Assembly: GCA_017532885.1 (NCBI GenBank)
Contig: JAFXIS010000029.1
Location: 11,065 to 75,064 of the forward strand
Source of the DNA: Alistipes sp.
Lineage (GTDB): Bacteria > Bacteroidota > Bacteroidia > Bacteroidales > Rikenellaceae
Reading direction: 5' to 3'
Length of the DNA stretch: 64,000 nt
How positions within the stretch are numbered: the stretch's first letter is position 1; each line of letters starts with the position of its first letter. The position numbers and the translations under genes were made by a program. Below the pieces are notes generated by a model. The model was not told the DNA's origin. It made no database searches and saw only the letters and a list, made by a program, of their open reading frames with translations. This document shows, in pieces, positions 16,302-25,220 of the stretch.

Positions 16302-18353
16302 CTATCGCTTCAACGACTCAAGTTCCGCTTCGCGAATCTTCTGCAACTCATACATGCGATTACGGTGTCGGATAGCCGCATCGAAGTCTAACTCTTTGGC
16401 TGCGCGCTCCATATCCTCGCGAGCTCGAGTTATAAGTTCGTCGAGCGTCTTGGAGTCAATAGCTTGTGTTACGCTATAATCCTTCTCCACATCGGCGGCT
16501 ACGGCATAATGTTCCTCGACGATTGGGTATGCCGTCATATCTTCAGGTTTTCCCGGGCCCAACAACAGGCTCTGCCCCATGCCGCTCTTTTGAGCCTTGC
16601 GCGGCATCTTCCCATGCTCGATATTATATCTCACCTGCTTCTCGCGGCGGCGATTACTCTGCTCCATAGCCGTACGCATCGAGTCGGTACAATAGTCGGC
16701 GTACATTATCACACGACCCTCGGAGTGACGCGCCGCACGACCTGCTATCTGTGTAATGGAACGGACATTTCGCAAAAAGCCCTCCTTGTCGGCATCTAAA
16801 ATTACGACGAGTCCGACCTCCGGCAAATCCAAACCCTCACGCAGCAGATTCACACCTATCAACACATCGAACATTCCGGCTCGCAAATCCTCCAAAATCT
16901 GCACTCGCTCCAGCGTATCCACATCCGAATGGATGTAGCGGTTACGAATACCTACGCGGTCAAAATATTTCGACAACTCCTCCGCCATGCGTTTTGTAAT
17001 GGTGGTAACCAGCACCTTATCATCCGCCTTGACACGCTTGTCAATCTCCTCAATGAGGTTATCTATCTGGTTCTCGGTCGGGCGTACCTCAATTGGCGGG
17101 TCTACCAATCCCGTAGGACGAATCAACTGCTCGACAACGACGCCCTCGCTCTTATTCAGCTCATAATCCGCGGGCGTAGCACTCACATATATCGTAGTGC
17201 CCATCATCGCCTCAAACTCATCGAAGCGCAACGGGCGGTTATCCTTCGCAGCCGGCAGGCGAAAACCATACTCCACAAGATTCTCCTTGCGGGCTCGGTC
17301 ACCACCGAACATGGCATGTACTTGCGGCAGCGTGACATGACTCTCGTCGATAATCATCAGGTAATCATCCGGGAAATAGTCCAACAGACAGAATGGTCGC
17401 GTACCCTCGGCTCGGCCATCAAAATAGCGGGAATAGTTCTCGATGCCGGAGCAATAACCCAGTTCCTTAATCATCTCCAAGTCATACTCCACCCTCTGCT
17501 TTATGCGTTGCGCCTCCATTGTGCGACCCTGCTTCTCAAAAAAGGCAATACGCTCACCCATATCGAGATAAATCTGCTGCACAGCACTATTTATACGCTC
17601 GCGCGTGGTGACGAACATATTTGCGGGATATATCGTTACGCTATCCAACGAATCGTAGCTGCGCCCCGTAGCCGGGTCGATGAGCTGAATCGACTCGACC
17701 TCCTTATCGAAGAAGGTCACGCGATAGCAATTATCGCCAAATGCCGCCATGATATCCACCGTATCGCCCTTCACGCGGAATGTCGCAGGGGTGAGTTCCA
17801 ATTCCGTACGGGTATAGAGCGCCTCTACGAGGTTATACAAAAAATGTTTGTAGCTCACCTCGTCACCCACCGCAAGTTTAATCGATGTGGCATGAAAATC
17901 GGCAGGATTGCCTATACCATACAGACACGACACGCTCGACACGACTATCACATCGCGGCGTCCCGAGAGCAGCGCCGAAGTGGTACTCAAACGCATCTTC
18001 TCGATTTCGGAATTTATCGAAAGGTCCTTTTCAATATAGGTGTCGGTCGTAGGCAGATATGCCTCAGGTTGATAGTAGTCGTAATACGACACAAAATACT
18101 CCACCGCATTGTCGGGGAAGAAATTTTTGAACTCTCCATAGAGCTGTGCCGCAAGGGTTTTATTGTGGCTCAAGACGATTGTCGGACGGTTGAAATGCTC
18201 GATGACATTTGCCATCGTAAAGGTCTTTCCCGACCCCGTAACACCCAACAAAGTATTATGCTGCGACCGCCCTTCAATCGACTCGATAAGTTGGGCAATC
18301 GCTTCGGGCTGGTCACCCGTAGGAGCATATTCCGACACAAGTTTGAAATCCAT
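16302..18353 (-). CDS. uvrB: Excinuclease ABC subunit B
   Basis: This 683-residue helicase-like protein is a full-length UvrB. Walker A GVTGSGKT is at residues 37-44, the beta-hairpin that inserts between DNA strands contains YYDYYQPEAYLP (near 94-105), IIDESH is motif II, and helicase motifs V/VI include GVNLLREGLDLPEV and QIAGRAAR. The C-terminal UVR helix (MERAAKELDFDAAIRHRNRMYE) binds UvrC. It verifies damage in nucleotide excision repair. The ATG lies immediately downstream of a consensus promoter, so the mRNA is probably leaderless. It is monocistronic here; uvrA and uvrC are not in the window. Confidence 0.98.
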   Translation of the reverse strand: MDFKLVSEYAPTGDQPEAIAQLIESIEGRSQHNTLLGVTGSGKTFTMANVIEHFNRPTIVLSHNKTLAAQLYGEFKNFFPDNAVEYFVSYYDYYQPEAYLPTTDTYIEKDLSINSEIEKMRLSTTSALLSGRRDVIVVSSVSCLYGIGNPADFHATSIKLAVGDEVSYKHFLYNLVEALYTRTELELTPATFRVKGDTVDIMAAFGDNCYRVTFFDKEVESIQLIDPATGRSYDSLDSVTIYPANMFVTTRERINSAVQQIYLDMGERIAFFEKQGRTMEAQRIKQRVEYDLEMIKELGYCSGIENYSRYFDGRAEGTRPFCLLDYFPDDYLMIIDESHVTLPQVHAMFGGDRARKENLVEYGFRLPAAKDNRPLRFDEFEAMMGTTIYVSATPADYELNKSEGVVVEQLIRPTGLVDPPIEVRPTENQIDNLIEEIDKRVKADDKVLVTTITKRMAEELSKYFDRVGIRNRYIHSDVDTLERVQILEDLRAGMFDVLIGVNLLREGLDLPEVGLVVILDADKEGFLRNVRSITQIAGRAARHSEGRVIMYADYCTDSMRTAMEQSNRRREKQVRYNIEHGKMPRKAQKSGMGQSLLLGPGKPEDMTAYPIVEEHYAVAADVEKDYSVTQAIDSKTLDELITRAREDMERAAKELDFDAAIRHRNRMYELQKIREAELESLKR

Positions 18354-18357
18354 ACGG

Positions 18358-18389
18358 CAAAGTTAATGAATAAAGAGTAGATATGCAAA
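18358..18389 (-). promoter_or_regulatory. uvrB promoter directly abutting the start codon
   Basis: On the minus strand TTTG (18386-18389), a 20-nt spacer, then TAACTTTG (18358-18365). The start codon is at 18353, only 4 nt from the box, so transcription should begin at or near the A of ATG. Confidence 0.75.
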
Positions 18390-18437
18390 GAGGGTGTCCC
18401 AAACATTTTGAAGTTGCACGGAATGATGGAGAAGATA

Positions 18438-18515
18438 TATTAGGGAATTTAGGGAGTTTAGGGAACTTAGGGAGAACTTTTGCATCTGCGCTAAACTCCC
18501 TAATTTCACTCAAAA
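18438..18515. repeat. Purine-rich decamer repeat with inverted end (copy 2)
   Basis: TTAGGGAATT, TTAGGGAGTT and TAGGGAACTT follow one another, then GCGCTAAACTCCCTAATTT. Similar to 10434-10512 and 18865-18950. Confidence 0.65.
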
Positions 18516-18530
18516 CACATCGTCATGCCA

Positions 18531-18726
18531 CAATTGGGCAAAGTGTTGATTGGTAGGTACGCATCCGTTTACATTGCCCAATTGAATGGCATCTACCTTT
18601 GGAAATACTACCTCACAAGTACGAACTTGGCAGCAAGGGCAAAACAAAGGTAGATCCCATCCCATCACACGCAGGGTATCCCCAAAGTACCTGTAAGCAA
18701 ATATCGTGCGTGTGATGTGGGATGAC
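18531..18726. repeat. MITE-like intergenic element (copy B)
   Basis: CGTCATGCCACA (18531-18542) is nearly an inverted match to TGTGGGATGAC (18716-18726). The 196-bp interior contains further inverted segments (TTGGGCAAAG, TGGGATCTACC) but no convincing reading frame. Confidence 0.55.
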
Positions 18727-18733
18727 AATAATT

Positions 18734-18771
18734 GAGATTCTCACGCAAAACTGCGTTTTGCTCAGAATGAC
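18734..18771. repeat. 38-bp repeat (copy 2)
   Basis: Identical to 10389-10426, with the internal GCAAAAC-TGC-GTTTTGC hairpin. Confidence 0.75.
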
Positions 18772-18864
18772 GGATTAGCTACCACATCGACGGATTGACT
18801 ACCACATAGCGTCACTCTGAGGAGGGCAAAGCCCGACGCGAGAGTCTAAAAACTGTTGCTCGGA

Positions 18865-18950
18865 ATTTATTAGGGAATTTAAGGAGTTTAGGGAGTTTAA
18901 GGAGGGGCATCAGTGCTAAATTCCCTAAATTCCTTGAAACTCACTAAAAA
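18865..18950. repeat. Purine-rich decamer repeat with inverted end (copy 3)
   Basis: TTAGGGAATT, TAAGGAGTTT, AGGGAGTTTA and AGGAGGGGCA precede TGCTAAATTCCCTAAATTCC, which can fold back on them. Confidence 0.65.
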
Positions 18951-18990
18951 ATGTGTGTCCCACAAACTCGGAACACACATTTTTTTTTCA

Positions 18991-19243
18991 AACAAGGCAG
19001 ATACCAAAAGAGCCTTGTCTATGCGCTGTATTTCGTCGCAGAATTCGTATAACAAGAGATATTTTACCCCACCACAAGGGTGGTGTTTCCTCCTTGCGGC
19101 TCGGCAAAGAAAGTAAACTTTCTCTGCGCTCACTCCGCAGCGTCGGTTGAAGCTGCTCGAAGGTGGGAAAACCGCAGCATACTAAGCGTATGTGAGGATT
19201 TTCACAGCGAGGCAGATGCCAAAAGAGCCTTGTTATACGGATT
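18991..19243. repeat. Composite repeat bounded by two AAGGCAG/GCCTTGT hairpin units
   Basis: Hairpin units at 18991-19020 and 19208-19233 enclose GTATAACAAGAG, a CCACCACAAGGGTGGTG hairpin and GAAGCTGCTCGAAGG, closely resembling 10537-10706. The element ends in TATACGGATT 10 nt before the pgi stop codon. Confidence 0.7.
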
Positions 19244-19252
19244 CTATATTTA

Positions 19253-20584
19253 TTACAAGCGCGCCTTAATAGCCTTCGACTCCTCCTCATAACCGGGCTT
19301 GTCGAGCAAGGCAAACATATTCTTCTTGTAAGCCTCAACACCCGGCTGGTTGAATGGGTTTACACCCAACATATAACCGCTGATACCGCAAGCCTTCTCG
19401 AAGAAGTAGATGAGTGCACCGATTGAAGTCTCGTTGATTGCTGGAATCTCGATACGCAACTGAGGAACGCCGCCATCCAAGTGAGCCAACTGAACGCCCA
19501 ACTCTGCCATCTTGTTAATCTCAGAGATGCGCTTGCCGGCAAGGAAGTTTAAGCCATCAAGGTTATCACCATCAGCCTCAACCTTTACGGTATGCTTAGC
19601 CTCGGCAACCGAAATTACGGTCTCGAACAATGTACGCTCACCCTCCTGAATGTACTGACCCATAGAGTGGAGGTCGGCAGTGAGAGTTACGCTTGCGGGG
19701 AAGATACCCAGGCCATCCTTACCCTCTGACTCGCCATAGAGCTGCTTCCACCACTCGGCGATATACTGCAACTTAGGCTCATAAGATGCCAAAATCTCAA
19801 CCTTCTTGCCTGCCTGATACAACTCGTTGCGTACGATAGCGTACTGCGCTGCCAAGTTCTCCTCAACGGCAACACCCTCGGCAGTAGCTGCCTCCATAGC
19901 CTGAGCACCTGCAACCAACGCCTTGATATCGATGCCTGCAACTGCCAACGGCAAAAGACCTACGGGAGTAAGAACAGAGAAACGACCACCCACATTATCA
20001 GGGATTACAAATGTGGGATATACCTCATTGGTTGCAAGGGTCTTAAGCGCACCGCGCGCAGCATCGGTAATAGCTACAATACGCTCGGCAGCCTCAGCCT
20101 TGCCATAACGCTTCTCCAACTCAGCCTTGATAAGGCGGAAAGCGATAGCGGGCTCGGTAGTTGTTCCCGACTTCGAAATTACGATAGCTGCCACAGAGTA
20201 ATCCTTCACAGCATCCAAAAGCTCGTAAGTGTAATCCTCCGAGATGTTCTGACCTGCAAAAACCACTGTGGGGTTGTCGTGAGTCTTCTTCAATGACTCG
20301 AACGAGTTGCTCATAGCCTCAATCACAGCCTTCGCACCGAGGTAAGAGCCACCAATACCGATACAGATAACTACTTCAGCCTTCTCGCGCAACTTCTTTG
20401 CCTGAGCCTCAATAGCTGCAATCTGCTCTGCATCAATAGAAGAGGGGAGGTTTACCCAACCCAAAAAATCGTTACCTGCGCCCTTACCAGAGTGAAGCAA
20501 AGCATTCGCCTCCTGCGCCTTAGCCTTCATCGCGTCGCTGATTACAACACCCGACTTGGCTGTCTCCAATTTCATCAAACTCAT
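19253..20584 (-). CDS. pgi: Glucose-6-phosphate isomerase
   Basis: This 443-residue enzyme interconverts glucose-6-phosphate and fructose-6-phosphate in glycolysis. The sugar-phosphate-binding SIS fold is shown by [15 protein letters not shown] (near residue 75), [12 protein letters not shown] (near 140) and [19 protein letters not shown] (near 200, the PGI signature). [15 protein letters not shown] (near 275) and [13 protein letters not shown] follow. Length matches the short Gram-positive-type enzymes rather than the 550-residue type. A TATTTTTG box (20701-20708, minus) is the likely promoter, divergent from mreB. Confidence 0.97.
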   Translation of the reverse strand: MSLMKLETAKSGVVISDAMKAKAQEANALLHSGKGAGNDFLGWVNLPSSIDAEQIAAIEAQAKKLREKAEVVICIGIGGSYLGAKAVIEAMSNSFESLKKTHDNPTVVFAGQNISEDYTYELLDAVKDYSVAAIVISKSGTTTEPAIAFRLIKAELEKRYGKAEAAERIVAITDAARGALKTLATNEVYPTFVIPDNVGGRFSVLTPVGLLPLAVAGIDIKALVAGAQAMEAATAEGVAVEENLAAQYAIVRNELYQAGKKVEILASYEPKLQYIAEWWKQLYGESEGKDGLGIFPASVTLTADLHSMGQYIQEGERTLFETVISVAEAKHTVKVEADGDNLDGLNFLAGKRISEINKMAELGVQLAHLDGGVPQLRIEIPAINETSIGALIYFFEKACGISGYMLGVNPFNQPGVEAYKKNMFALLDKPGYEEESKAIKARL

Positions 20585-20729
20585 CGTTTAATCAATTTTT
20601 TAGTTTATACAATTTGTTTAGTTTCGTTCGTTATTACAATGTCGCAACACTTATTAAACCCATAGAGCCAACCTCTGTGTGGTCATTTTGTACGACGCCA
20701 CAAAAATACAAAAAATTTTACCAAAAAAG

Positions 20730-20762
20730 TTGGATTTTATCTACATCTTTTTGCTACCTTTG
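20730..20762 (+). promoter_or_regulatory. Promoter of the mreB operon
   Basis: TTG (20730-20732), a 22-nt spacer, then TACCTTTG (20755-20762). The leader of about 90 nt before mreB holds no obvious hairpin that I can define. Confidence 0.65.
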
Positions 20763-20860
20763 TAGTGCCGAACGAAAAAATAGTTTTCGGCGGGGAGCTG
20801 CGGCAAGGCTAAAGCACTTTTTGCAGCGCGTAACACACTGAAATATAAATTAATAGATAT

Positions 20861-21886
20861 ATGGGATTCTTTTCATTGATGCACGAGTTGGCTATCGACC
20901 TCGGAACTGCCAACACGCTTATTATCTATAACGGCAAGGTCGTTGTGGATGAGCCTTCAATCATTGCGCTGGAGCTTCAGACCGGCAAAGTGAAGGCTAT
21001 CGGACTTGAGGCAAAGAAGATGGATGGTAAGGTAAATCCTAACATCAAGACCATCCGTCCTTTGAAAGATGGTGTTATTGCAGACTTTAAGGCTACGGAG
21101 TTGATGTTGCGTGGCCTTATCAAGAAAGTACGCACGGCGAGCAGCATGTTTGCCCCCTCGTTGCGTATGGTTATATGTATCCCTTCAGGCTCAACCAATG
21201 TCGAGATTCGTGCTGTGCGTGACTCTGCCGAGCATGCCGGAGCACGCGATGTATATATGATTTTCGAGCCTATGGCAGCCGCTTTGGGTGCAGGCTTGGA
21301 TGTCGAGGCACCTGAGGGTAATATGGTTATTGACATCGGTGGCGGTACTTCGGAGATTGCTTGTATCTCGTTGGGTGGTATCGTATGCTCGGAGTCTATC
21401 AATGTTGCAGGTGATGTCTTTACCGAGGATATCAAGAATTATGTTCGTCAGCAGCATAATATCCGCATTGGCGACCGTACAGCCGAGCAGATTAAGCATG
21501 CCATTGGTGCTGCTATCCCCGAGTTGGACGAGGAGCCCGAGGATTTCGTGCTTACAGGCCCCAATATCCTCACCGCACTACCCCAGACTGTCACCTTGAA
21601 CTACAACGAGATTGCCTACGCTTTGGAGAAGTCATTGGTTAAGCTCGACGACGCACTTATGCGCGTATTGGAGACTATGCCTTCAGAGTTGTATAGCGAT
21701 ATTTTCAAGAACGGAATCTACCTGGCAGGTGGTGGTGCCTTGATTAAGGGACTCGACAAGCGTCTGTCGAATAAGTCAGGCTTGCCTGTTCACATTGCCG
21801 AAGACCCATTGCGTGCTATCGCTCGCGGTACAAGCATCGCAATGAAGAACATCGACAAGTTCTCATTCCTTATTCATGGTGAGTAA
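20861..21886 (+). CDS. mreB: Rod-shape protein MreB
   Basis: This 341-residue actin homologue begins MGFFSLMHELAIDLGTANTL, with the phosphate-1 motif DLGTANT. VIDIGGGTSEIACISLGG (near 160) is phosphate-2, and LAGGGALIKGLDKRL (near 290) is the adenosine motif. The short N-terminal FFSLM segment is the amphipathic membrane anchor. MreB filaments under the inner membrane guide the elongasome (MreCD, RodA, PBP2), all encoded downstream. It heads a five-gene operon with its own promoter. Confidence 0.98.
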   Translation: MGFFSLMHELAIDLGTANTLIIYNGKVVVDEPSIIALELQTGKVKAIGLEAKKMDGKVNPNIKTIRPLKDGVIADFKATELMLRGLIKKVRTASSMFAPSLRMVICIPSGSTNVEIRAVRDSAEHAGARDVYMIFEPMAAALGAGLDVEAPEGNMVIDIGGGTSEIACISLGGIVCSESINVAGDVFTEDIKNYVRQQHNIRIGDRTAEQIKHAIGAAIPELDEEPEDFVLTGPNILTALPQTVTLNYNEIAYALEKSLVKLDDALMRVLETMPSELYSDIFKNGIYLAGGGALIKGLDKRLSNKSGLPVHIAEDPLRAIARGTSIAMKNIDKFSFLIHGE

Positions 21887-21956
21887 TCGACACTCTTCGT
21901 CGGGAAATATTGTTTAAGAGAAAATATCTGCCTTAGGGCATAGGCAGCGTGATGCT

Positions 21957-22841
21957 ATGTATAAACTCCTTGAGTTCATTCGCAGAATCTATGTAGTGTT
22001 ATTGTTCGTTACAATCGAAGCAATAGCACTATATTGCTATGCCCTCTCGTCATACTACACGCAGGCTAAGATTTTGGCCCACGCAAATAGTGTTATGGGA
22101 GGCATTCAGGGTACGATATACAATGTGCGTCACTATTTCACTTTGCGAAGCGAGAATCAGTTGCTGGCAGAGCGTGTAGCCCGCTTGGAGTCGGAGTTGG
22201 AGTATTACCGCGAGCAGGGCGCAACGGAGCGCGAGGATAAGATGGCGCACGACGAGATAGACGCTGCGCTGATGGAGCATTTAGTGCAGTACCGCTACCT
22301 TACGGCTCAAGTCATTGCCAATACGATGAATCGCCGCAACAACTTCATAACCCTTAACCGAGGTCTTATGCATGGCGTGCAACCCAATATGGGTGTGATT
22401 ACGCCGGATGGCAACATGGTCGGATATGTGGCAACATGCTCGAACCGCTATTCGGTTGTTGTGCCATTGCTTAACGAGGATTTCCACACAAGTGGCAAGG
22501 TTGGTGGCGAGGTTGGAGCCATTCGCTGGGTGGGCCGCAATCCCTACATGGTTAGGATGACCGAGCTCTCGAAATATGCCGATGTGAAGGTCGGAGATGA
22601 GGTTTTAGGCTCGGGTGTATCACACTACTTCCCTTCGGATTTCAATGTCCGTATAGGATATGTCGAAAGCGTGGAACAGAACCCCAACCACACATCTTAC
22701 GATGTCGAGGTGCGCTTGGCAACAGAGTTTTCTCGATTGGATAATGTTATCCTTATCGAGAATGGAGATTATAACGAAATTGTAAACTTGGAGCAGAGTG
22801 TCGAGAACGGCACTTATATGCAGGAGTACTCGGATTATTAG
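21957..22841 (+). CDS. mreC: Rod-shape protein MreC
   Basis: This 294-residue protein has an N-terminal membrane anchor (about residues 10-32), a periplasmic coiled coil (about 55-100, ENQLLAERVARLESELEYYRE) and the double beta-barrel MreC domain (about 115-270). The domain carries NNFITLNRGLMHGVQPNMGVITPDGNMVGYV and the paired barrel segment VKVGDEVLGSGVSHYFP. MreC forms periplasmic filaments that activate PBP2-RodA. It lies 70 nt after mreB and 18 nt before mreD. Confidence 0.95.
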   Translation: MYKLLEFIRRIYVVLLFVTIEAIALYCYALSSYYTQAKILAHANSVMGGIQGTIYNVRHYFTLRSENQLLAERVARLESELEYYREQGATEREDKMAHDEIDAALMEHLVQYRYLTAQVIANTMNRRNNFITLNRGLMHGVQPNMGVITPDGNMVGYVATCSNRYSVVVPLLNEDFHTSGKVGGEVGAIRWVGRNPYMVRMTELSKYADVKVGDEVLGSGVSHYFPSDFNVRIGYVESVEQNPNHTSYDVEVRLATEFSRLDNVILIENGDYNEIVNLEQSVENGTYMQEYSDY

Positions 22842-22859
22842 CCTTTTTGTGTCGTAATT

Positions 22860-23375
22860 ATGCAGAGGAATCTAACATATGCGGGAATCTTTTTGGTGCT
22901 GGTGTTGTTGCAGGTGTTTCTGCTGAACAACATCATGCTCTCGGTATATTGCTACCCGTTGGTTTACATTGCATTCATCATTGTATTGCCGCTCGATATG
23001 CGCCCAGTGTGGGTTGTTCTGCTCTCGGCGCTTCTCGGTCTGGTTATGGACATGACTACGGGGCAAGCCGGATTGAATGTTATCGCTACTACGGCTGTGG
23101 GATTCTTCCGACCTATGATTGTCAGCACAATATGTGGCCGCAATTTGGGCATTGACGATGCGTTACCTACATTACGCCGCTTCACGACAAAGAATCTTGT
23201 GAGCTATGTCATAGCTGTTGTCTTCTTGCATAGCGCAATCTATTTCCTGATGGAATCCTTATCGTTGATACATATCTTACACACCCTGCTACGCATGCTG
23301 TTAAGCGGCGCTATTGCCACGGTCTTAGTATGGTATATCGTAAGATTGATTATCGACAGAATCTTTAAGAATTAA
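22860..23375 (+). CDS. mreD: Rod-shape protein MreD
   Basis: This 171-residue inner-membrane protein has about five membrane helices (near 5-25, 30-48, 52-72, 110-132 and 140-162). The loop between helices 3 and 4 contains DMTTGQAGLNVIATTAVGFFRP, resembling the conserved D-x-x-x-G-x-x-G segment of MreD. It sits in the canonical place after mreC, with 6 nt before the PBP2 gene. The role is to stabilise the MreC-elongasome complex. Confidence 0.92.
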   Translation: MQRNLTYAGIFLVLVLLQVFLLNNIMLSVYCYPLVYIAFIIVLPLDMRPVWVVLLSALLGLVMDMTTGQAGLNVIATTAVGFFRPMIVSTICGRNLGIDDALPTLRRFTTKNLVSYVIAVVFLHSAIYFLMESLSLIHILHTLLRMLLSGAIATVLVWYIVRLIIDRIFKN

Positions 23376-23381
23376 TCATAT

Positions 23382-25220
23382 ATGGCTGGAAATGATGCTT
23401 ATACACGACGCATGATACTCCGCGGTATCGTGCTTGGCATATTCCTGCTTCTGGCGGGACAGGTCGCATACATACAGTTATTTGACTCCAAATACAAGCG
23501 TTTGGCAGATGGTAATGTCTTGCGCTACGAGGTGCAGTATGCTCCTCGAGGCGAAATCGTGGACCGCAATGGCGAATATTTGGTCCAGAGCCGCGAATGT
23601 TACGACCTTATGGTTACATATCGCGACATGAACAAGCGAGGCTTCGACACCATGCTTTTGTGCAACTTGGTCGATATATCTAAGGAGCAGCTCATCCGCA
23701 AGTTAAAAGATGCTCGAGTCGCTCCGCGCAAAGCTATGCTCGTTACGAACTACATCCCCAAGGAGGCAAAAGTGCGATTAGACGAGTATAAATTTCAAGG
23801 TTTTCATACGGTCTATCGCACCGCGCGCCAATACCCTCGTAAAATTGCCGGCAACCTATTGGGTTATGTCGGTGAGGTCAATAAACGCGATATCGAACGC
23901 GACCCAGACACCTATCGTGCCGGCGATTATATTGGCGTTACGGGCTTGGAGGCCGCATACGAGGAGGAACTGCGAGGCGAGAAGGGTGTGAAGGTTTTGG
24001 AGCATGATACATATGGTGCAATCAAAGGCTCGTATATGGATGGCGCGTACGATTCTCTGCCTATCCCCGGGCTGAAACTCACTTGCACAATAGACGCACG
24101 CTTGCAGGCCCTTGCCGAGGAGCTGATGGCAGGCAAAGTGGGTGCTGTGGTAGCTATCGAACCTTCGACGGGTGAGATTTTGGTCATGGCGTCGTCACCC
24201 ACATATGACCCCGACGAGTTGGTTGGTCGTCAGCGCGGTAATCACTACATGAAGCTGCAAAACAATAAGCGTCAGCCGCTGTTCAATCGCGCAGTGAAGG
24301 CGAAGTATCCTCCGGGCTCAACATTTAAGCTGGTGCAGGGCCTTATTGGTCAGCAGGAGGGTGTTTTAACTCCCTCGAATACCTATTCGTGCAACATGGG
24401 ATATCATGTGGGGCGTATTCATCAGGGCTGCCATGCGCACGCCTCGCCGCTCGATTTGCGTAGCGCCGTAGCTCAATCCTGCAACGCCTATTTCTGTTAT
24501 GTATTCCGCAATATTATCGAGAACAGAAAGTTCGATAATGTAAAACAGGGCTTAGACGAGTGGGCTGAATATGTGAATAGTTTTGGTTTTGGGCGTAAGC
24601 TCGACTCCGACTTCTTGGGCGAAGGCCCCGGATATGTTCCAACGAGCAAGCTCTACGATAAGGTCTATCGCGGTTATTGGAACGGACTTACCGTATTGTC
24701 GCTCTCGATTGGTCAGGGAGAGCTTGGCTGCACTCCCATGCAGATGGCAAACCTCGCAGCGATAGTAGCAAATCGCGGTTATTACTACATCCCCCACATC
24801 ATCAAACATATCGAGGGGCGCGACTCTATCGACAGCCGCTTCTACGAGCGACAGTATGTCAAGGTCGATGCCAAGCACTTCGAGCCTATCGTCGAGGGTA
24901 TGTGGAAAGGTGTAAATGTGCAGGGCGCCGGAACTTCGTGGGGCGCACATCTCGAGGGTTGGGATGTATGCGGAAAGACAGGTACGGCTCAAAACCCCAA
25001 CGGAGCCGACCACTCCACATTCCTTTCGTTCGCACCGAAGGATAACCCGAAGATTGCCATTTCGGTATATGTTGAGCATGGAGGCTTCGGAGCATCTATG
25101 GCGTTGCCTATCGCCAGCCTCCTGGAGGAGTATTACCTCACCGATACCATCACTCGTCCCGAGCTGGTGAAAATGATTAAAAACAAACCTTGGAGAGTAC
25201 CTAAGAAATATGCCGAGTAG
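23382..25220 (+). CDS. mrdA: Penicillin-binding protein 2 (elongasome transpeptidase)
   Basis: This 612-residue protein has one N-terminal membrane helix (about 12-32), a PBP dimerisation/pedestal domain (about 50-215, with APRGEIVDRNGEYLVQS and NLLGYVGEVNKRD) and a transpeptidase domain (about 240-590). The active-site motifs are SxxK in KYPPGSTFKL (near 313), SxN as SCN in AVAQSCNAYF, and KTG in CGKTGTAQN (near 532). It cross-links peptidoglycan during lateral growth and is a beta-lactam target. The last 11 nt overlap the rodA start, so translation is probably coupled. Confidence 0.97.
   Translation: MAGNDAYTRRMILRGIVLGIFLLLAGQVAYIQLFDSKYKRLADGNVLRYEVQYAPRGEIVDRNGEYLVQSRECYDLMVTYRDMNKRGFDTMLLCNLVDISKEQLIRKLKDARVAPRKAMLVTNYIPKEAKVRLDEYKFQGFHTVYRTARQYPRKIAGNLLGYVGEVNKRDIERDPDTYRAGDYIGVTGLEAAYEEELRGEKGVKVLEHDTYGAIKGSYMDGAYDSLPIPGLKLTCTIDARLQALAEELMAGKVGAVVAIEPSTGEILVMASSPTYDPDELVGRQRGNHYMKLQNNKRQPLFNRAVKAKYPPGSTFKLVQGLIGQQEGVLTPSNTYSCNMGYHVGRIHQGCHAHASPLDLRSAVAQSCNAYFCYVFRNIIENRKFDNVKQGLDEWAEYVNSFGFGRKLDSDFLGEGPGYVPTSKLYDKVYRGYWNGLTVLSLSIGQGELGCTPMQMANLAAIVANRGYYYIPHIIKHIEGRDSIDSRFYERQYVKVDAKHFEPIVEGMWKGVNVQGAGTSWGAHLEGWDVCGKTGTAQNPNGADHSTFLSFAPKDNPKIAISVYVEHGGFGASMALPIASLLEEYYLTDTITRPELVKMIKNKPWRVPKKYAE

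Noticed and set aside
16929..18380. Long open frame (483 codons) on the plus strand
   Set aside because: It is antisense to uvrB, which has every UvrB motif. The frame has no promoter and its predicted protein shows no recognisable motif.
18354..19252. CRISPR array in the repeat-rich gap
   Set aside because: Repeats are degenerate, unevenly spaced and palindromic, with no regular spacers and no cas genes.
20614..20841. 75-codon frame upstream of mreB
   Set aside because: It spans the divergent promoters of pgi and mreB and has no protein-like features.
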